DNA of 64,000 nucleotides from Membranipora membranacea (Eukaryota; Bryozoa; Gymnolaemata; Cheilostomatida; Membraniporidae): the NCBI GenBank assembly GCA_914767715.1, contig OU612074.1:8943501-9007500 (forward strand), read 5' to 3'. The translations under genes and the position numbers were made by a program. Shown here one piece after another: positions 1 through 11,200 of the stretch (its first letter is position 1; every line of letters starts with the position of its first letter). A model generated the notes under the pieces. The model saw nothing but the letters and a program-made list of their open reading frames with translations, searched no databases and was not told where the DNA came from.

Positions 1-347
1 CATTTCCCTATATTGTCGCATAGAAATCCCACAATGCAATGTTTTGGGAATTTCCAGTTGGATAATAGTCAAAGATGATAGAATAATGTATGTAACCTAG
101 CATCTATGATCTTCGGTTAATCAGTAAATAATCGTCGGGAGTGAAAGAGGCAAATTTTGAGGGATAAAACTAAAACAGTGGTGATGGTTTGTTGTATACA
201 GGTAACACCAGCAGTCATATCGTGGCTGATGTCTTTGTGAGGAATGTACTGTACCACTGTATATATTATGACAGTGATTTTGGAAAAATCCAGTAATAAT
301 AATAATAATATTCAGGGGCAAGATTAGCTCTTGCTTTTATTTGGCAG
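1..347. other. noncoding start of window with recurrent intronic motif
   Basis: No exon with splice signals is visible here. Bases about 28-58 carry a motif built on CCCACAATGCAATG followed by TTTTGGGAATT and CCAGTTGGAT. The same motif recurs in introns across the receptor cluster, which suggests this is intron or flank of an upstream family member. A short AAT run lies at about 296-311. Confidence 0.5.
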
Positions 348-448
348 GTGCAAAGGCCAGAACTGGACAAGTTTGAAGGACAGGATCTCTTCCTAACAAT
401 CGTCGTGTCATTGCTATCGCAACAGTGTCAAATAAAATGCAACATCCG
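348..448 (+). pseudogene. orphan fragment of receptor cytoplasmic-tail exon
   Basis: After a TTGGCAG acceptor the sequence closely matches the start of the tail exon of copy 3 (21392 onward): GTGCAAAGGCCAGAACTGG, then the segment that becomes the MHH-start of the tail. The match fades after about 448, before the proline-rich part. Read in the family phase it has a TGA at 374-376, the same nonsense codon as copy 3 at 21418-21420. It is therefore a remnant of a copy-3-like gene. No LDLa or membrane exon accompanies it in the window. Confidence 0.7.
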
Positions 449-564
449 GTTAATTGACTTTACCTTGCTGAGATATAGGATATAGGCTTTGTTGCTATAG
501 TTATACGGTCTTCCAAAGACAAAGGAATGGAGGTGCTTTGGGTCACAGCTGATTTGTTCAGAGC

Positions 565-704
565 AAAGTAACTCTCAGTTTGCAGGTGGGCCAGAACAAA
601 ACTGGGGCACAGAGCCCAGTAGACAATGTGTAGTGTGTAGCAGGATTTGAATACTAAACCGTGTTAGAGGGAAGGCACTCTAACCAACTGAGTTACCTGC
701 TACT
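565..704 (-). mobile_element. tRNA-derived SINE, degenerate copy
   Basis: Read on the minus strand it has a tRNA-like head with A-box CAGTTGGTTAGAGTG and a decayed B-box, followed by the body that contains the CTCAGTTTGCAGG segment on the plus strand. The same family occurs at 10961-11104, 36609-36806 and 59511-59742. Every clear copy in this window lies in the minus orientation. Confidence 0.7.
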
Positions 705-868
705 CCAATACAGGTGTTCTTGGGTTAAAGTCTAGTACAAATCACAATGAGCAAGTGATGGCCTTGCTCTAGCGCCTACCAATGCACATGCCATCATGAC
801 ATGCCAAAATCTTTGCAAAGCATATCAACGAAAAACCATTCAAATCAAATTATTTTCTTCCCGAGCAG

Positions 869-2147
869 ATAGCGGAGGTTCTTCCAAAAGAAGTGGATTC
901 AGCTATGCCGGAGTTATTGGGGGTGTGAGCAGCGTTGTTGTGGCTATAGTTATTGTTTCAATAGTAATTGGTAAGTTCATATTCGTTGAGGAAAATGTGA
1001 GCAAGGTCATAGTTCTATCAGTGTATCCAACAAAATAAACCGATCACAATCTGATCAAAAGCTGGACGATAGAATGAGAGTAGGAACGTAATGACCTTTG
1101 ACCTTGAGGTGGACACTGCAGAGATCCTGACACAACTGACAGCAATGGGTTTATATATTTAATGCAACAGGGCTCTCCACAACTATCATTGATGTAGTGA
1201 ACAGCAGACTAACGCTAAAACATACGGTAAACTGCATTGTGGGACACAATTCTCAGTTTTCCTTTGTTATTATTCAAAGGTGTGATAAAAAGTGGAAAAA
1301 TGAGAGCTGGGCATGCTAGAAGAACAGGACCTGTTTTCATAATTGCCCTCCAGTGTCTACATTGTCAAACGGAATGCATCACCAGCCTCCTCCAAAGTAC
1401 CCAGGAGGTCCAGCTATGCAGCCCAATCAACCGGGATTTGGGGCTCGACAAGCATATCCTAATGGTTACTCTGCACACCCCGGTGGTTATCCTATGTCAG
1501 GGATGGGTCCGATCATGGTGCACAACCTGGTCCGTATGGTGCTCCACCTTATGTAAACCCTCCTCCATATCCAGGGGTTCAGCAGCACCAGCCGCCGATG
1601 GCTACTGGCTTTCGAGGCATGCAAGCGCCGTCGGAAGGGGCCAAAGTCTGGGGGGCTCAGACTACCCCAGCGTCCGATGGCTATTGGGTTCCCCAGCACC
1701 TCACAAGCACCACAGCAACAGCCGCCCGCTGAGTAAGTACAATCAGGCAGGCTTTCCAAACCCATCTTGTATTAAGTTACCTTCCCATAATGCATCATCC
1801 CTGAGAAGTTTATTTCTCTCTTTCCATACTCAAACGTTTTCTGATGCACTCACCATCACAATAGCATTTGCTTGAACACAAATCTCAGAGAAATATAACA
1901 AAAATGTTATGATCTCCAAATATAATATGATATAATATATCATTAGAGCGTATTTGGAGATCAAAATTATATAAATATTATATATATTTTCAATAACCCA
2001 GTATATCCAAATTACAGAGCAGCTGACACTTCAATCCCGGAGGATGACAGGCTCTATGCAGCTAATCAAGCACAAAGCATACAGCCTGTCACTACAGCTG
2101 AGGTCAGACATGTTCAGCCAGCCCCAGATACTTCTGCTACTCGATAA
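869..2147 (+). pseudogene. receptor copy 1: membrane and tail exons, frameshifted
   Basis: Three family exons are visible. The membrane exon is 869-970 (phase 1 start, phase 1 end, GTAAGT donor), with a span following the family YAGVIGGV segment. The tail exon is about 1280-1732. The terminal exon is 2018-2147 (ends TAA), encoding the [20 protein letters not shown] segment. The tail exon is broken three times: a frame change at about 1336-1355, a single-base loss near 1512 in the GMGP region, and an insertion of about 43 bp near 1631-1673. The insertion contains AAAGTCTGGGGGGCTCAGAC, which matches (reversed) the repeat at 58820-58840. No LDLa or signal exon is in the window upstream. The clean splice sites suggest recent decay; sequencing error cannot be excluded for the 1-base event. 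Confidence 0.75.
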
Positions 2148-2408
2148 GGTAAAACTAATTGGTTTTGATAATTTATTGGAAACTTTTGTCGATGTGTCCA
2201 CATTCGGTCATCTCACCAAGAGCCATCAATTCACCACACCGACTGATGTGTCAATTCTCTCATAACAACAATTGTACATCTGTAAGACCATGAGAGCAAT
2301 TCCATGCATAGTTTTCGGCGACACCACAATGAAGTCACCTGATTTTCACGCAAAATGACCACATTTTTTATGTATAGAATATCCCATAATCTGAATCGAT
2401 GGTTTCAG

Positions 2409-2564
2409 GGGCTGCCAAAAGGCGGGTAGCTAATGCGGCTGATTCTGAGCACCGGAGGCAACATGCAGAGAAAGCTGCTGCTGATCGCCGAGATGCAATA
2501 GCGGCAGCATCAGCGGCGGTGCACATTAAGCCTCCAGCTCGAACATCAAATCTGATCTAAACAG
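2409..2564 (+). other. open Ala/Arg-rich stretch, possible exon
   Basis: A TTTCAG acceptor precedes an open frame encoding an Ala- and Arg-rich, probably helical stretch (GAAKRRVANAADSEHRR and following). It closes at a TAA at 2558-2560. No convincing donor of matching phase is seen, so it may be a decayed exon or an alternative terminal tail. I do not recognise the sequence. Confidence 0.35.
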
Positions 2565-3466
2565 GAGCAGTCTTTGCCAACAAATCCTACTATCACTTGC
2601 CTGGAAATAATGCAGCGACAGCACAAAATCAACCTGCACATGTCATAATACAAGGGGGTGAAGGTCAGATACTCAATAACACCCAGAGCCAAGCAGCAGT
2701 TCCAGACTACAAACCAAGACCTGTATATGGTAATGTCCCTGGGTGAGTAAAACTGCCTTGTATAGATGTACACTGCCTGTTTCAGTGAGCGATATGTGTA
2801 GCTCGGAGTGGCGCTTCGCACATTTAAAATCCAAAGTTCAGCTGTTGAGTTGATCGATTGATGATGTAGCACCAGGGCCTAGGCCCAATGACAATCATGA
2901 AGTGTTATAATAGTTGTAGGACTGAGCCTCCAGCATACGGAAGTCTTTATGCAGGCTACCAACCTGACACTCAGCCTATCACCACAATACCATTAACGCA
3001 GCAACAAAATGGGTTAGTCCATTTGATAGGAACATTATAACAAGTGCAATCCAAGAGTATCTATTTGCTTCTCTAATTTGTATGCAGGAAATGATAATTA
3101 TTTCGCTGTGTTAATTTGAATCATTAATTATTAATTATCAATAAACTATTAAAAAAACAAAAATAAGATGCGATAGTGTAGAACTCTCTATGGTTTCAGA
3201 GTAACTGCGATTTCTTGGTTACATTATGTCCAAACCATAGATCCCTAAAACTAAAAATTAAAATGACTTTACAAACAATGTTACATTATATTACATTGTA
3301 TTACATTATATTACAATAAAATATATAAATCATATCATTTTATATAATTTTATACAATATGATATTATATAACAATGGTCTTACTTATTTTTACAGAGTT
3401 TCTGAGGGCACCTCGCCAAGATACCCCAATCTGGCCAATCAGGATATGGCTCCAGTGGATTTCTAG
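2565..3466 (+). CDS. divergent alternative cytoplasmic tail, three exons
   Basis: Exons 2565-2742, 2920-3012 and 3397-3466 join in one frame (phases 1-2, 2-2, 2-stop TAG) with GTGAGT and GTTAGT donors and CAG/TAG acceptors. The first exon begins in phase 1 with GA GCA GTC, like the family tail exon of copy 4 (GA GTG GTT). It is therefore phase-compatible with the membrane exon at 869-970. The product is rich in Tyr, Pro and Gln, with a TEPPAYGSLY segment containing a PPxY motif and a DTQPITT segment reminiscent of the family [10 protein letters not shown]. No separate membrane exon lies between 2148 and 2408. It is either an alternative tail of copy 1 or the relic of another member. The frame is read from sequence; expression is unknown. 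Confidence 0.55.
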
Positions 3467-4589
3467 TCCTCGATCTAAATCGGATCGGATCTGGATTGAA
3501 TTTCTATTTATTTATATATTTTTATTTATTGTGATACCCGAGGCAAGCTACAGATCAATGTGTTTTTTTGATACGCCCAGCTCTTTAATTTGAGACTTAC
3601 TGGTAAAAATAGCATCTTCACACACGCCTTCTGTCTATCACAACAGTTATAACATTTTTCCAGATGATGTGCTTAGATTCCTAAATTTTTGACGATCAGG
3701 TTGTACGTTTTACCAACACACGTTTTAATAATCTAACAACGCATTTTGATAGTTCTCTAAACATAAAGGTATTACTAATATGTATTTCTTATGTTACAAA
3801 TGGTGCCTCTGTACTTGCTCAACTAATCTTTCTATTGTTCTGAGCGCGCTATCACATTTTAAACTAAATACTGATCCCATGTATCGATTGGGCCTCAAAC
3901 CAACATCACGTCGACATACGGAAACATTGTGATTAGGCCTTACATAGTGACTGTATTTGTCAATACAATGATGCTCCACTTTGACAGGTCCTCCAACATC
4001 AAATGGAAATGTTTCACACATTACTGTCAGGAGTGTTTGGGTGGGGGCAACACCACCACCCACCCATCCATCCCCACAACAGCCTGCCCAGGTTACTTTA
4101 CTGTAGCGTTTTCTCATTTTTGATGCAGCACCATGGTGCTGGAACAGTACTGGAAGGTTGTAGTAGTTTACCACTTTGTATCACAACCATGAGTGGATAA
4201 CTCTTAATTGTTTCAACCTAATAATTTATCAATCATCTTACCAGGGAGTTTGGGACCTCCAAACTCCCTGATCAAACCAGGAAGGGGGTGATAACCATTC
4301 CACCCTGAAAGTAAGGCTGTAAAACAACAGAAGGCCTATGTTAGCCTGGGTAGGCTGCCTACACAGGCTAGGCCTATATATCTAATCAATTTTTATCAGT
4401 GGAACTCAAATGAACAGATTTTACACACTTGCTTCGAATGGAAGGTAAAAAATTGACATAGGCGATAGAAATGGGTAGCAGGAAAATATTTTCGGTATAT
4501 TCATTGGCGCATATAACAAGACATATATAATCAGTATATGATAAAGATTTTATTTTATATAAAGATTAAAAAATCAGTGAAGAAAACAT
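3467..4589. other. intergenic, repeats only
   Basis: No supported exon. Bases about 3875-3948 match 18958-19030 (shared CCCATGTATCGA and CGACATA blocks), so this is a dispersed repeat. A hairpin lies near 4242-4272 with arms CAGGGAGTTTGG and CCAAACTCCCTG. The ORFs around 3794-4200 overlap a CCACCCACCCATCC low-complexity run and look non-genic. Confidence 0.5.
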
Positions 4590-5245
4590 GTCTGTCTTAG
4601 ACACACAGTCTGTAATTGTTGATAGTTGCAAACATTCAAATAAAATAAGAAAGTGGTTTTGATAGTCCTTCTTCAATAGTCTTCCAGGTAAAATACAACA
4701 CCTGTTACTGAAAAGTCAGATGATAAAAAATCTGTCATATATAGAACATTGTCACATAAGATTTTTTGTAGCTACCGCAGTGACAGCAAACCTCCAGGCG
4801 ATGATTCGTAGACTTGCTTAATCGTATTCTGTCTCGTGATCACAACGTTTGAAGTTCCAAAGACCTTGAAAGGAAGATGGTGTGTTACGGTAATGGATAT
4901 TACTAGGCTTGCATATTAGTCTGCTTTGGTATCGCGAGGATAAACAGAGTTCCTACCAACAGAGGGAACAGTCAAAGAATTGTACTTGTTTCATGATGAT
5001 GTTTAACAAGAGTTACAAATCTTTCTAAAGGGAATATATAAATTAATCCGGTTTCAGTGAGTTGGGAGAATGGCAGACTTTTCCAGGGGAGGTATTGTAT
5101 GGTCTTGTTGGGCTACAAAATTGAAATTTTCCTGCCTCATGGAAACTTTCTTAGAAGCCAATTCTGACATAAATAACACCGTCCCAGAGCATTGGACAAC
5201 CAGTTATATATACATATCAAGTTTTTTATATAAAGGAGTTATACC

Positions 5246-8200
5246 TTATTGAGTGGCAGAAGAATCTGGTACAGGCTGAACTGGTCTAGCTTCAGCTGTA
5301 GTGACAGGCTGTGTGTTTGGTGCTTGTCTACCCGGGGAACTGGTATCCACAAATAACTGCTGAACACCTGGATATGGAGGGGGGTTTACATCAGGTGGAG
5401 CACCATAAGTGGGATCAACACTAGGCTGAGGACCGGGTCGGGCACAAGAGTGGGGGCCCATCCCTGACATAGGATAACCACCCGATTGTGTGGAGTAACC
5501 AGGATATGGTGGCGGAGGCCCAAATCCAGACAGAGTTTGCTGTGCGGGTGGACTTCCGGGGTGCCCTGAAGGTGGCGAATGATGCATTCTATTTGACACT
5601 GTAGCGGTAGCATTGACACGGCAATTATTAGGAGGAGGTCCTGCCCTTCTAACTAGTCTTGTTTTGTTCTTTGCACCTGAAGAGTAAAAGCAGAACAGAT
5701 TTCACCAGCAAATATTATGACAACAATAACAATGTTGCATTGTTGGATTATTATATCCATAGATTTCGTACAAGGAGCTTGCATCAGCTACAATTTGATT
5801 GCTTCTTTCACCTAGATACATAAATTGTCACATGTCCAATATTGTATGATCATTGTGGTAATTTGATCATTAATTGAACACGGTAGATGCTATATACTCC
5901 TGTTCATTATCAATATCTACTAGTTAATATCCGCTGTAAATGTACTTACAGATTCCGATGATGATCCCAACCACAACAACAAAAGTACAAACACCACCGA
6001 TAATCCCGCCATAGTTAACTCTGCTATCTGCATGGAAAAAGAAGAAACTTCTAGTAATATAAATAATAATATGAAAAATAAATATAAATAAAACAAATGA
6101 ATAATATATAAATAACTAAATTTATTAACAGTGCACAGAAATTGATGAAAAAGCTCTCCTTCAGAAACACTGATATCTATTTTAACAAAGATGGTGTAAA
6201 GTTATCCGTTCTATCAGTCTTATAAAATTTGGTCATCACGTCATGTTGCTAGACAAATACTACAGCTATTACCGTTTTACCTCTGCGCAATACAATAATA
6301 AGCATCTTTACAATTTTTTGGGATTTTTTCTTCTCAAATATAGTCTATCTCTCGTAGTTATGCAAATAATCTATTTCAATTTAAACTTATATATTAATTC
6401 TCAAGCTTTCCTTTTTTTTCTTTTAAATCCTTTCTTTTTCGGCACTATTCGGAAAGCATTCCGCTTCTTGAATGAAACACACTGCCAATAAAAGTGTTAA
6501 AAAGTGAAAACAAATAAAAAATTACAGTAACTAGTATTTACACTCTAACAAACACTCGAACTAGTACATAGTCTAGCCCTTTGTCTTGTAGTGAGGGCAT
6601 TATTCTAGGGATGAGGTGGCAAGAATAAAACTCACAGTTTTAAGGAGACAGTTACATGAACCCTGGCTATTTGAAACTAAACAATATTATCAGAATCTTG
6701 ATTTTTCACAAGTTAGCGTCACTTACATGATCTATCATAACAGTTCTGTTCATCGCTCCCATCTGAGCAATCATTGTCTCCATCACATTTGTAGCTGGAA
6801 GTTATCCAATCACCGTCATCACACCTGAAAATCATAATCAAGTTTCCTGATTACAGTGAGATTTCCCGAAAGTTGCATTGTGAGGGACATAATTTATTAT
6901 GAAGATATATATTATGAAAATTTATTATATGAAGATATAAATTCAAAAAGCCTAGTTACATCGACAAGTGTACCAATTCCAAGACATGTTTGAGCTGTAG
7001 TTATCAAATCAATGTGGGGTTTCTTGACTGAGTGAGGGCTTGTTAATATCCTGCAAGGAATAAACTGCTTAGTCATGTTTAGAGCTAATAACTTGGCTTC
7101 GAGTAATGTACTATAGCGATTGTATGATGAAACTTTTCGAAGTCCAATCACTAAAAAACTCCCAACAAAACCAAATCAAGAATTCTTATAAAAAGTTACT
7201 TACTGATACTGTCCTGACCGATAAGTAGAAGTGGTGAAGGGACAGTTCACTTCATCACTCCAATCGCGACAGTCATTATCTCCATCACATTTGTAGCTCC
7301 CAGTTATGCATCTTCCGTTGTAACATCTGAAAATTGTAATCCTAATGTAAACCATGATCCGCCAATGCAATACTGGTGATAACGTTGTTTGCCACATCTA
7401 GACTATTTATGATCGCATACCCATGTAAACTTTTAGATCCACTAATTATCACATGCTCTTTAAGATTTTTGATGTTTTAAAACCTTATCATTATTTTTTG
7501 ATCAATTTCCTTTTCACCGCCAGCGTTTTTGGCAATTAGCTGCCTATTGTGCAGCAACTGAGTGTACAATACAATATCACCATTGCGATAAGCATGAAAA
7601 CTCTACCAGAGACCAGTTTCAAACCCTATCCAGCCAAAATCGTAAATGAAGTTGCATTTCTAGCCACATTTTGCATAGGCTGGAACCGGACCATTTATCG
7701 TTGACATAATCCAACTAAAATTCTCAAAACATTGCATTCTCGGATTCATATGTGACAATAGTAATGAGGAAATGAATTCAAAAACAGTTTTGGAAATCAA
7801 GCAGTGTGTTGATCTTGTTCCAATCATGTTCTTGTGTTGTGTCAAATATTATCGATACCGGGATTCTTTCATGCATATATTTTATGCACCCTGCAGTGAA
7901 TAAACTTATATCATTTTATTTTTCACTTAGGCATTAAGTATTAGGTGCTCAACCACTAGGAATACGTTTTATAGCTATGTTCAAGAAAAAAAAGTCACAG
8001 TTTAACCACGCCCCCCCCCCTAAATAAAATTCAAGGCTAATTAATAATACTGTTCAAACCCAGCATTACCATCGCTGAATTTACCTAGACAACAAAGCTT
8101 CACTCACATAAACTGTCCCAAGCTACAGGAAGTTGTCGTCCTAGAGCAGTTTTTTTCATCACTCCAATCATTGCAGTCATTATCTCCATCACATTTCCAG

Positions 8201-11200
8201 CTCCCAGTTATGCATCTTCCGTTGTTGCATCTGCAAATTGTAGTCATAAATTTTAACCATGATTCGCCAATGCAATACTGGTGATAACGTTGTTTGCCAC
8301 ATCTAGACTATTTATGATCGCACACCCATGTAAACTTTTAGATCCACTAATTATCACATGCTCTTTAAGATTTTTGATGTTTTAAAACCTTATCATCATT
8401 TTTTGATCAATTTCCTTTTCACCGCAAGCGTTTTTGGCAATTAGCTGCCTATTGTGCAGCAACTGAGTGTACAATACAATATCACCATTGCGATAAGCAT
8501 GAAAACTCTACCAGAGACCAGTTTCAAACCCTATCCAGCCAAAATCGTAAATGAAGTTGCATTTCTAGCCACATTTTGCATAGGCTGGAACCGGACCATT
8601 TATCGTTGACATAATCCAACTAAAATTCTCAAAACATTGCATTCTCGGATTCATATGTGACAATAGTAATGAGGAAATGAATTCAAAAACAGTTTTGGAA
8701 ATCAAGCAGTGTGTTGATCTTGTTCCAATCATGTTCTTGTGTTGTGTCAAATATTATCGATACCGGGATTCTTTCATGCATATATTTTATGCACCCTGCA
8801 GTGAATAAACTTATATCATTTTATTTTTCACTTAGGCATTAAGTATTAGGTGCTCAACCACTAGGAATACGTTTTATAGCTATGTTCAAGAAAAAAAAGT
8901 CACAGTTTAACCACGCCCCCCCCCCTAAATAAAATTCAAGGCTAATTAATAATACTGTTCAAACCCAGCATTACCATCGCTGAATTTACCTAGACAACAA
9001 AGCTTCACTCACATAAACTGTCCCAAGCTACAGGAAGTTGTCGTCCTAGAGCAGTTTTTTTCATCACTCCAATCATTGCAGTCATTATTTCCATCACATT
9101 TCCAGCCCCCAGTTATGCATCTTCCGTTGTTGCATCTGCAAATTGTAGTCATAAATTTTAACCTTTGATCTCATGATTCAATGCTTACTTGCACATCTCA
9201 GTGTAATGATTATATACGTTAAATCAACATTATAACACCACCTTAAATCCAACTGGAATTCCCAAAACGTTGCATTGTTGGATTTATCGCTTCTCGGCCT
9301 ATTGGCTAAGATCAAGTGTCACTGCTAATGGCCGATTAGTGCCTGTTTCAGTTTCTGGCAGCTTGCTGCATACTTATGATTAGGAGGTCCTCTATGGCCT
9401 CACCTCTATGATGCATTCAAGTTTACTCCGGGCAACTTGCGTCCCTCTTTAGGGGCAGCCCACCCTCTGTTTTGTCATAAACAGGGCATTGTTGGATTTA
9501 TATATGAAAATCGTAGTGAAGAAACGAATTCAAAAACCCTTAGGGGAGCAAACATCATCATGATGTAGTTCTAAACATGTTCTTGTGTTGTGTCAAATAC
9601 CATTGATACCGGCATTCTTTCATGCATATATTTCAGGCACCCTGCAGTGAATAAACTTATATCATTTTATTTTTCACTTAGGCATTAAGTATTAGGTGCT
9701 CTACAACAATGAATACGTTTTATAGCTATAATCAAGAAAAAAAAATTCACAGTTTAACCCCTCCTCCCATCAAATAAAATGGCTAATAAATAATATCGTT
9801 CAAACCCAACATTACCATCGCTGAATTTACCAAGACAACAAAGCTTAACTCACTTAAACTTTCCAAAGCTACAGGAAATTCTTGCCCTAGAACAGTTCTG
9901 TTCATCGCTCCAATCGAAGCAGTCATTATCTCCATCACACTGGTATCTCAAGGGTATGCATCGTCCAGTGCTGCATCTGCAACATGTAGTTGAATCTCAT
10001 TCATTTCAGTCCCACAGAGCAACGCCAAGGGAATATATAGAAATGCAACTTTACAAATCTAGATGCATATCCACTGAAAAATTGTGTTTGGCGATGATGT
10101 TAGTTGAAATCAAGTGGTTATATCTTTTGCTACATCCTGGAGAATTCCAATTAAAATTGGTATACCTCCATAACTGTGCTAAATCTCAGTTCACAGGCAG
10201 GTCAGTACAACAAACCTGGATTGCAAATGCGATCATATCCAGTAACACTTAAACAGGCGCTGAAAACCTGGTGCTCTAATTTATTACACCGCTCCTACAC
10301 CTATAGCACACATTTAACTGAAAAGAAATTCAACCACAGAGATTTAAAGAAATTCGGAGTCAAGTGTGGTCTGTTTGTGAAGGATAGGGTGGTGTGAACA
10401 GATAATCCAGGATTAACTCTCAGCAATGGGTGTCATTCCTATGATTTAGCACTTGCAAGACCTCCATCCTAGCCAGGTCTTTTCGGATCAGGACAGTAAT
10501 ACAGATGGTCTACTGTGTGATTGCTCCCAGTATAAACCCCCCTCTGCCTCCTCAAGATAAAAAGTAGCCAATTCTGGTGGGCAAGAGAATAGGGTCACTA
10601 TCCCACACAAGTCTCAAGCTTAAGGGCTCCAGTCATAATTGGCGGTAAAAAAAGACCATAGCCTATAAAGATAATGCCCTGCAGAGAACTTTTCAACCAT
10701 ACTCCGTTAAATTGCTCTTCTGCTAAGTTGGCACAAAGTTTAGATATAAAATTTAAGGTCGCTGACTCATCATAAGCCGTTAACATTGTAGCCAGTGTGC
10801 AGTAGGGTGTCTTGTGGCTCTGCGTCTCAGCATTGAGACAATTGAACAACATTATTGTCTCGGGAGTATATAATTGATTAAATAAAATGATTAAAATGTT
10901 TACTAGGATGTATGACACTCTCAGTACGAGGACTCCGGGCAACATGCGTCCCATATTCGTGCCTTAGTGGCGCCAGTTTGCTCTCTGTTTGCAGGCAGGT
11001 CGGAGCACACTTGGGGGCTAACCAAAACCCAGCAGCGGGATTCGAACCAAAGACCTTCTACATTTGCATGCCAAAGGAACGGCGCTCCAACCATCTGAGC
11101 AACTTTTTACTTCTAATGATGTTTTTTCTGCTACCAAAGAAAATTGCATGATGTCGAAACGGATAGAGTCTCTTCACTCCTTGTATATTACTTACTGAAA

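Noticed and set aside
3794-4174. 126-residue minus-strand gene
   Set aside because: No recognisable domain, overlaps a CCACCCACCC tract and a dispersed repeat, and lies in intergenic DNA.
7660-8750. Two identical 61-residue minus-strand ORFs as paralogous genes
   Set aside because: They are the same intronic sequence repeated by the 905-bp tandem duplication, with no leader, domain or splice support.
9286-9485. Genuine U2 snRNA gene
   Set aside because: Only the first 33 or so bases match U2; the branch-binding loop, Sm site and 3' stem are missing, and target duplications flank it.
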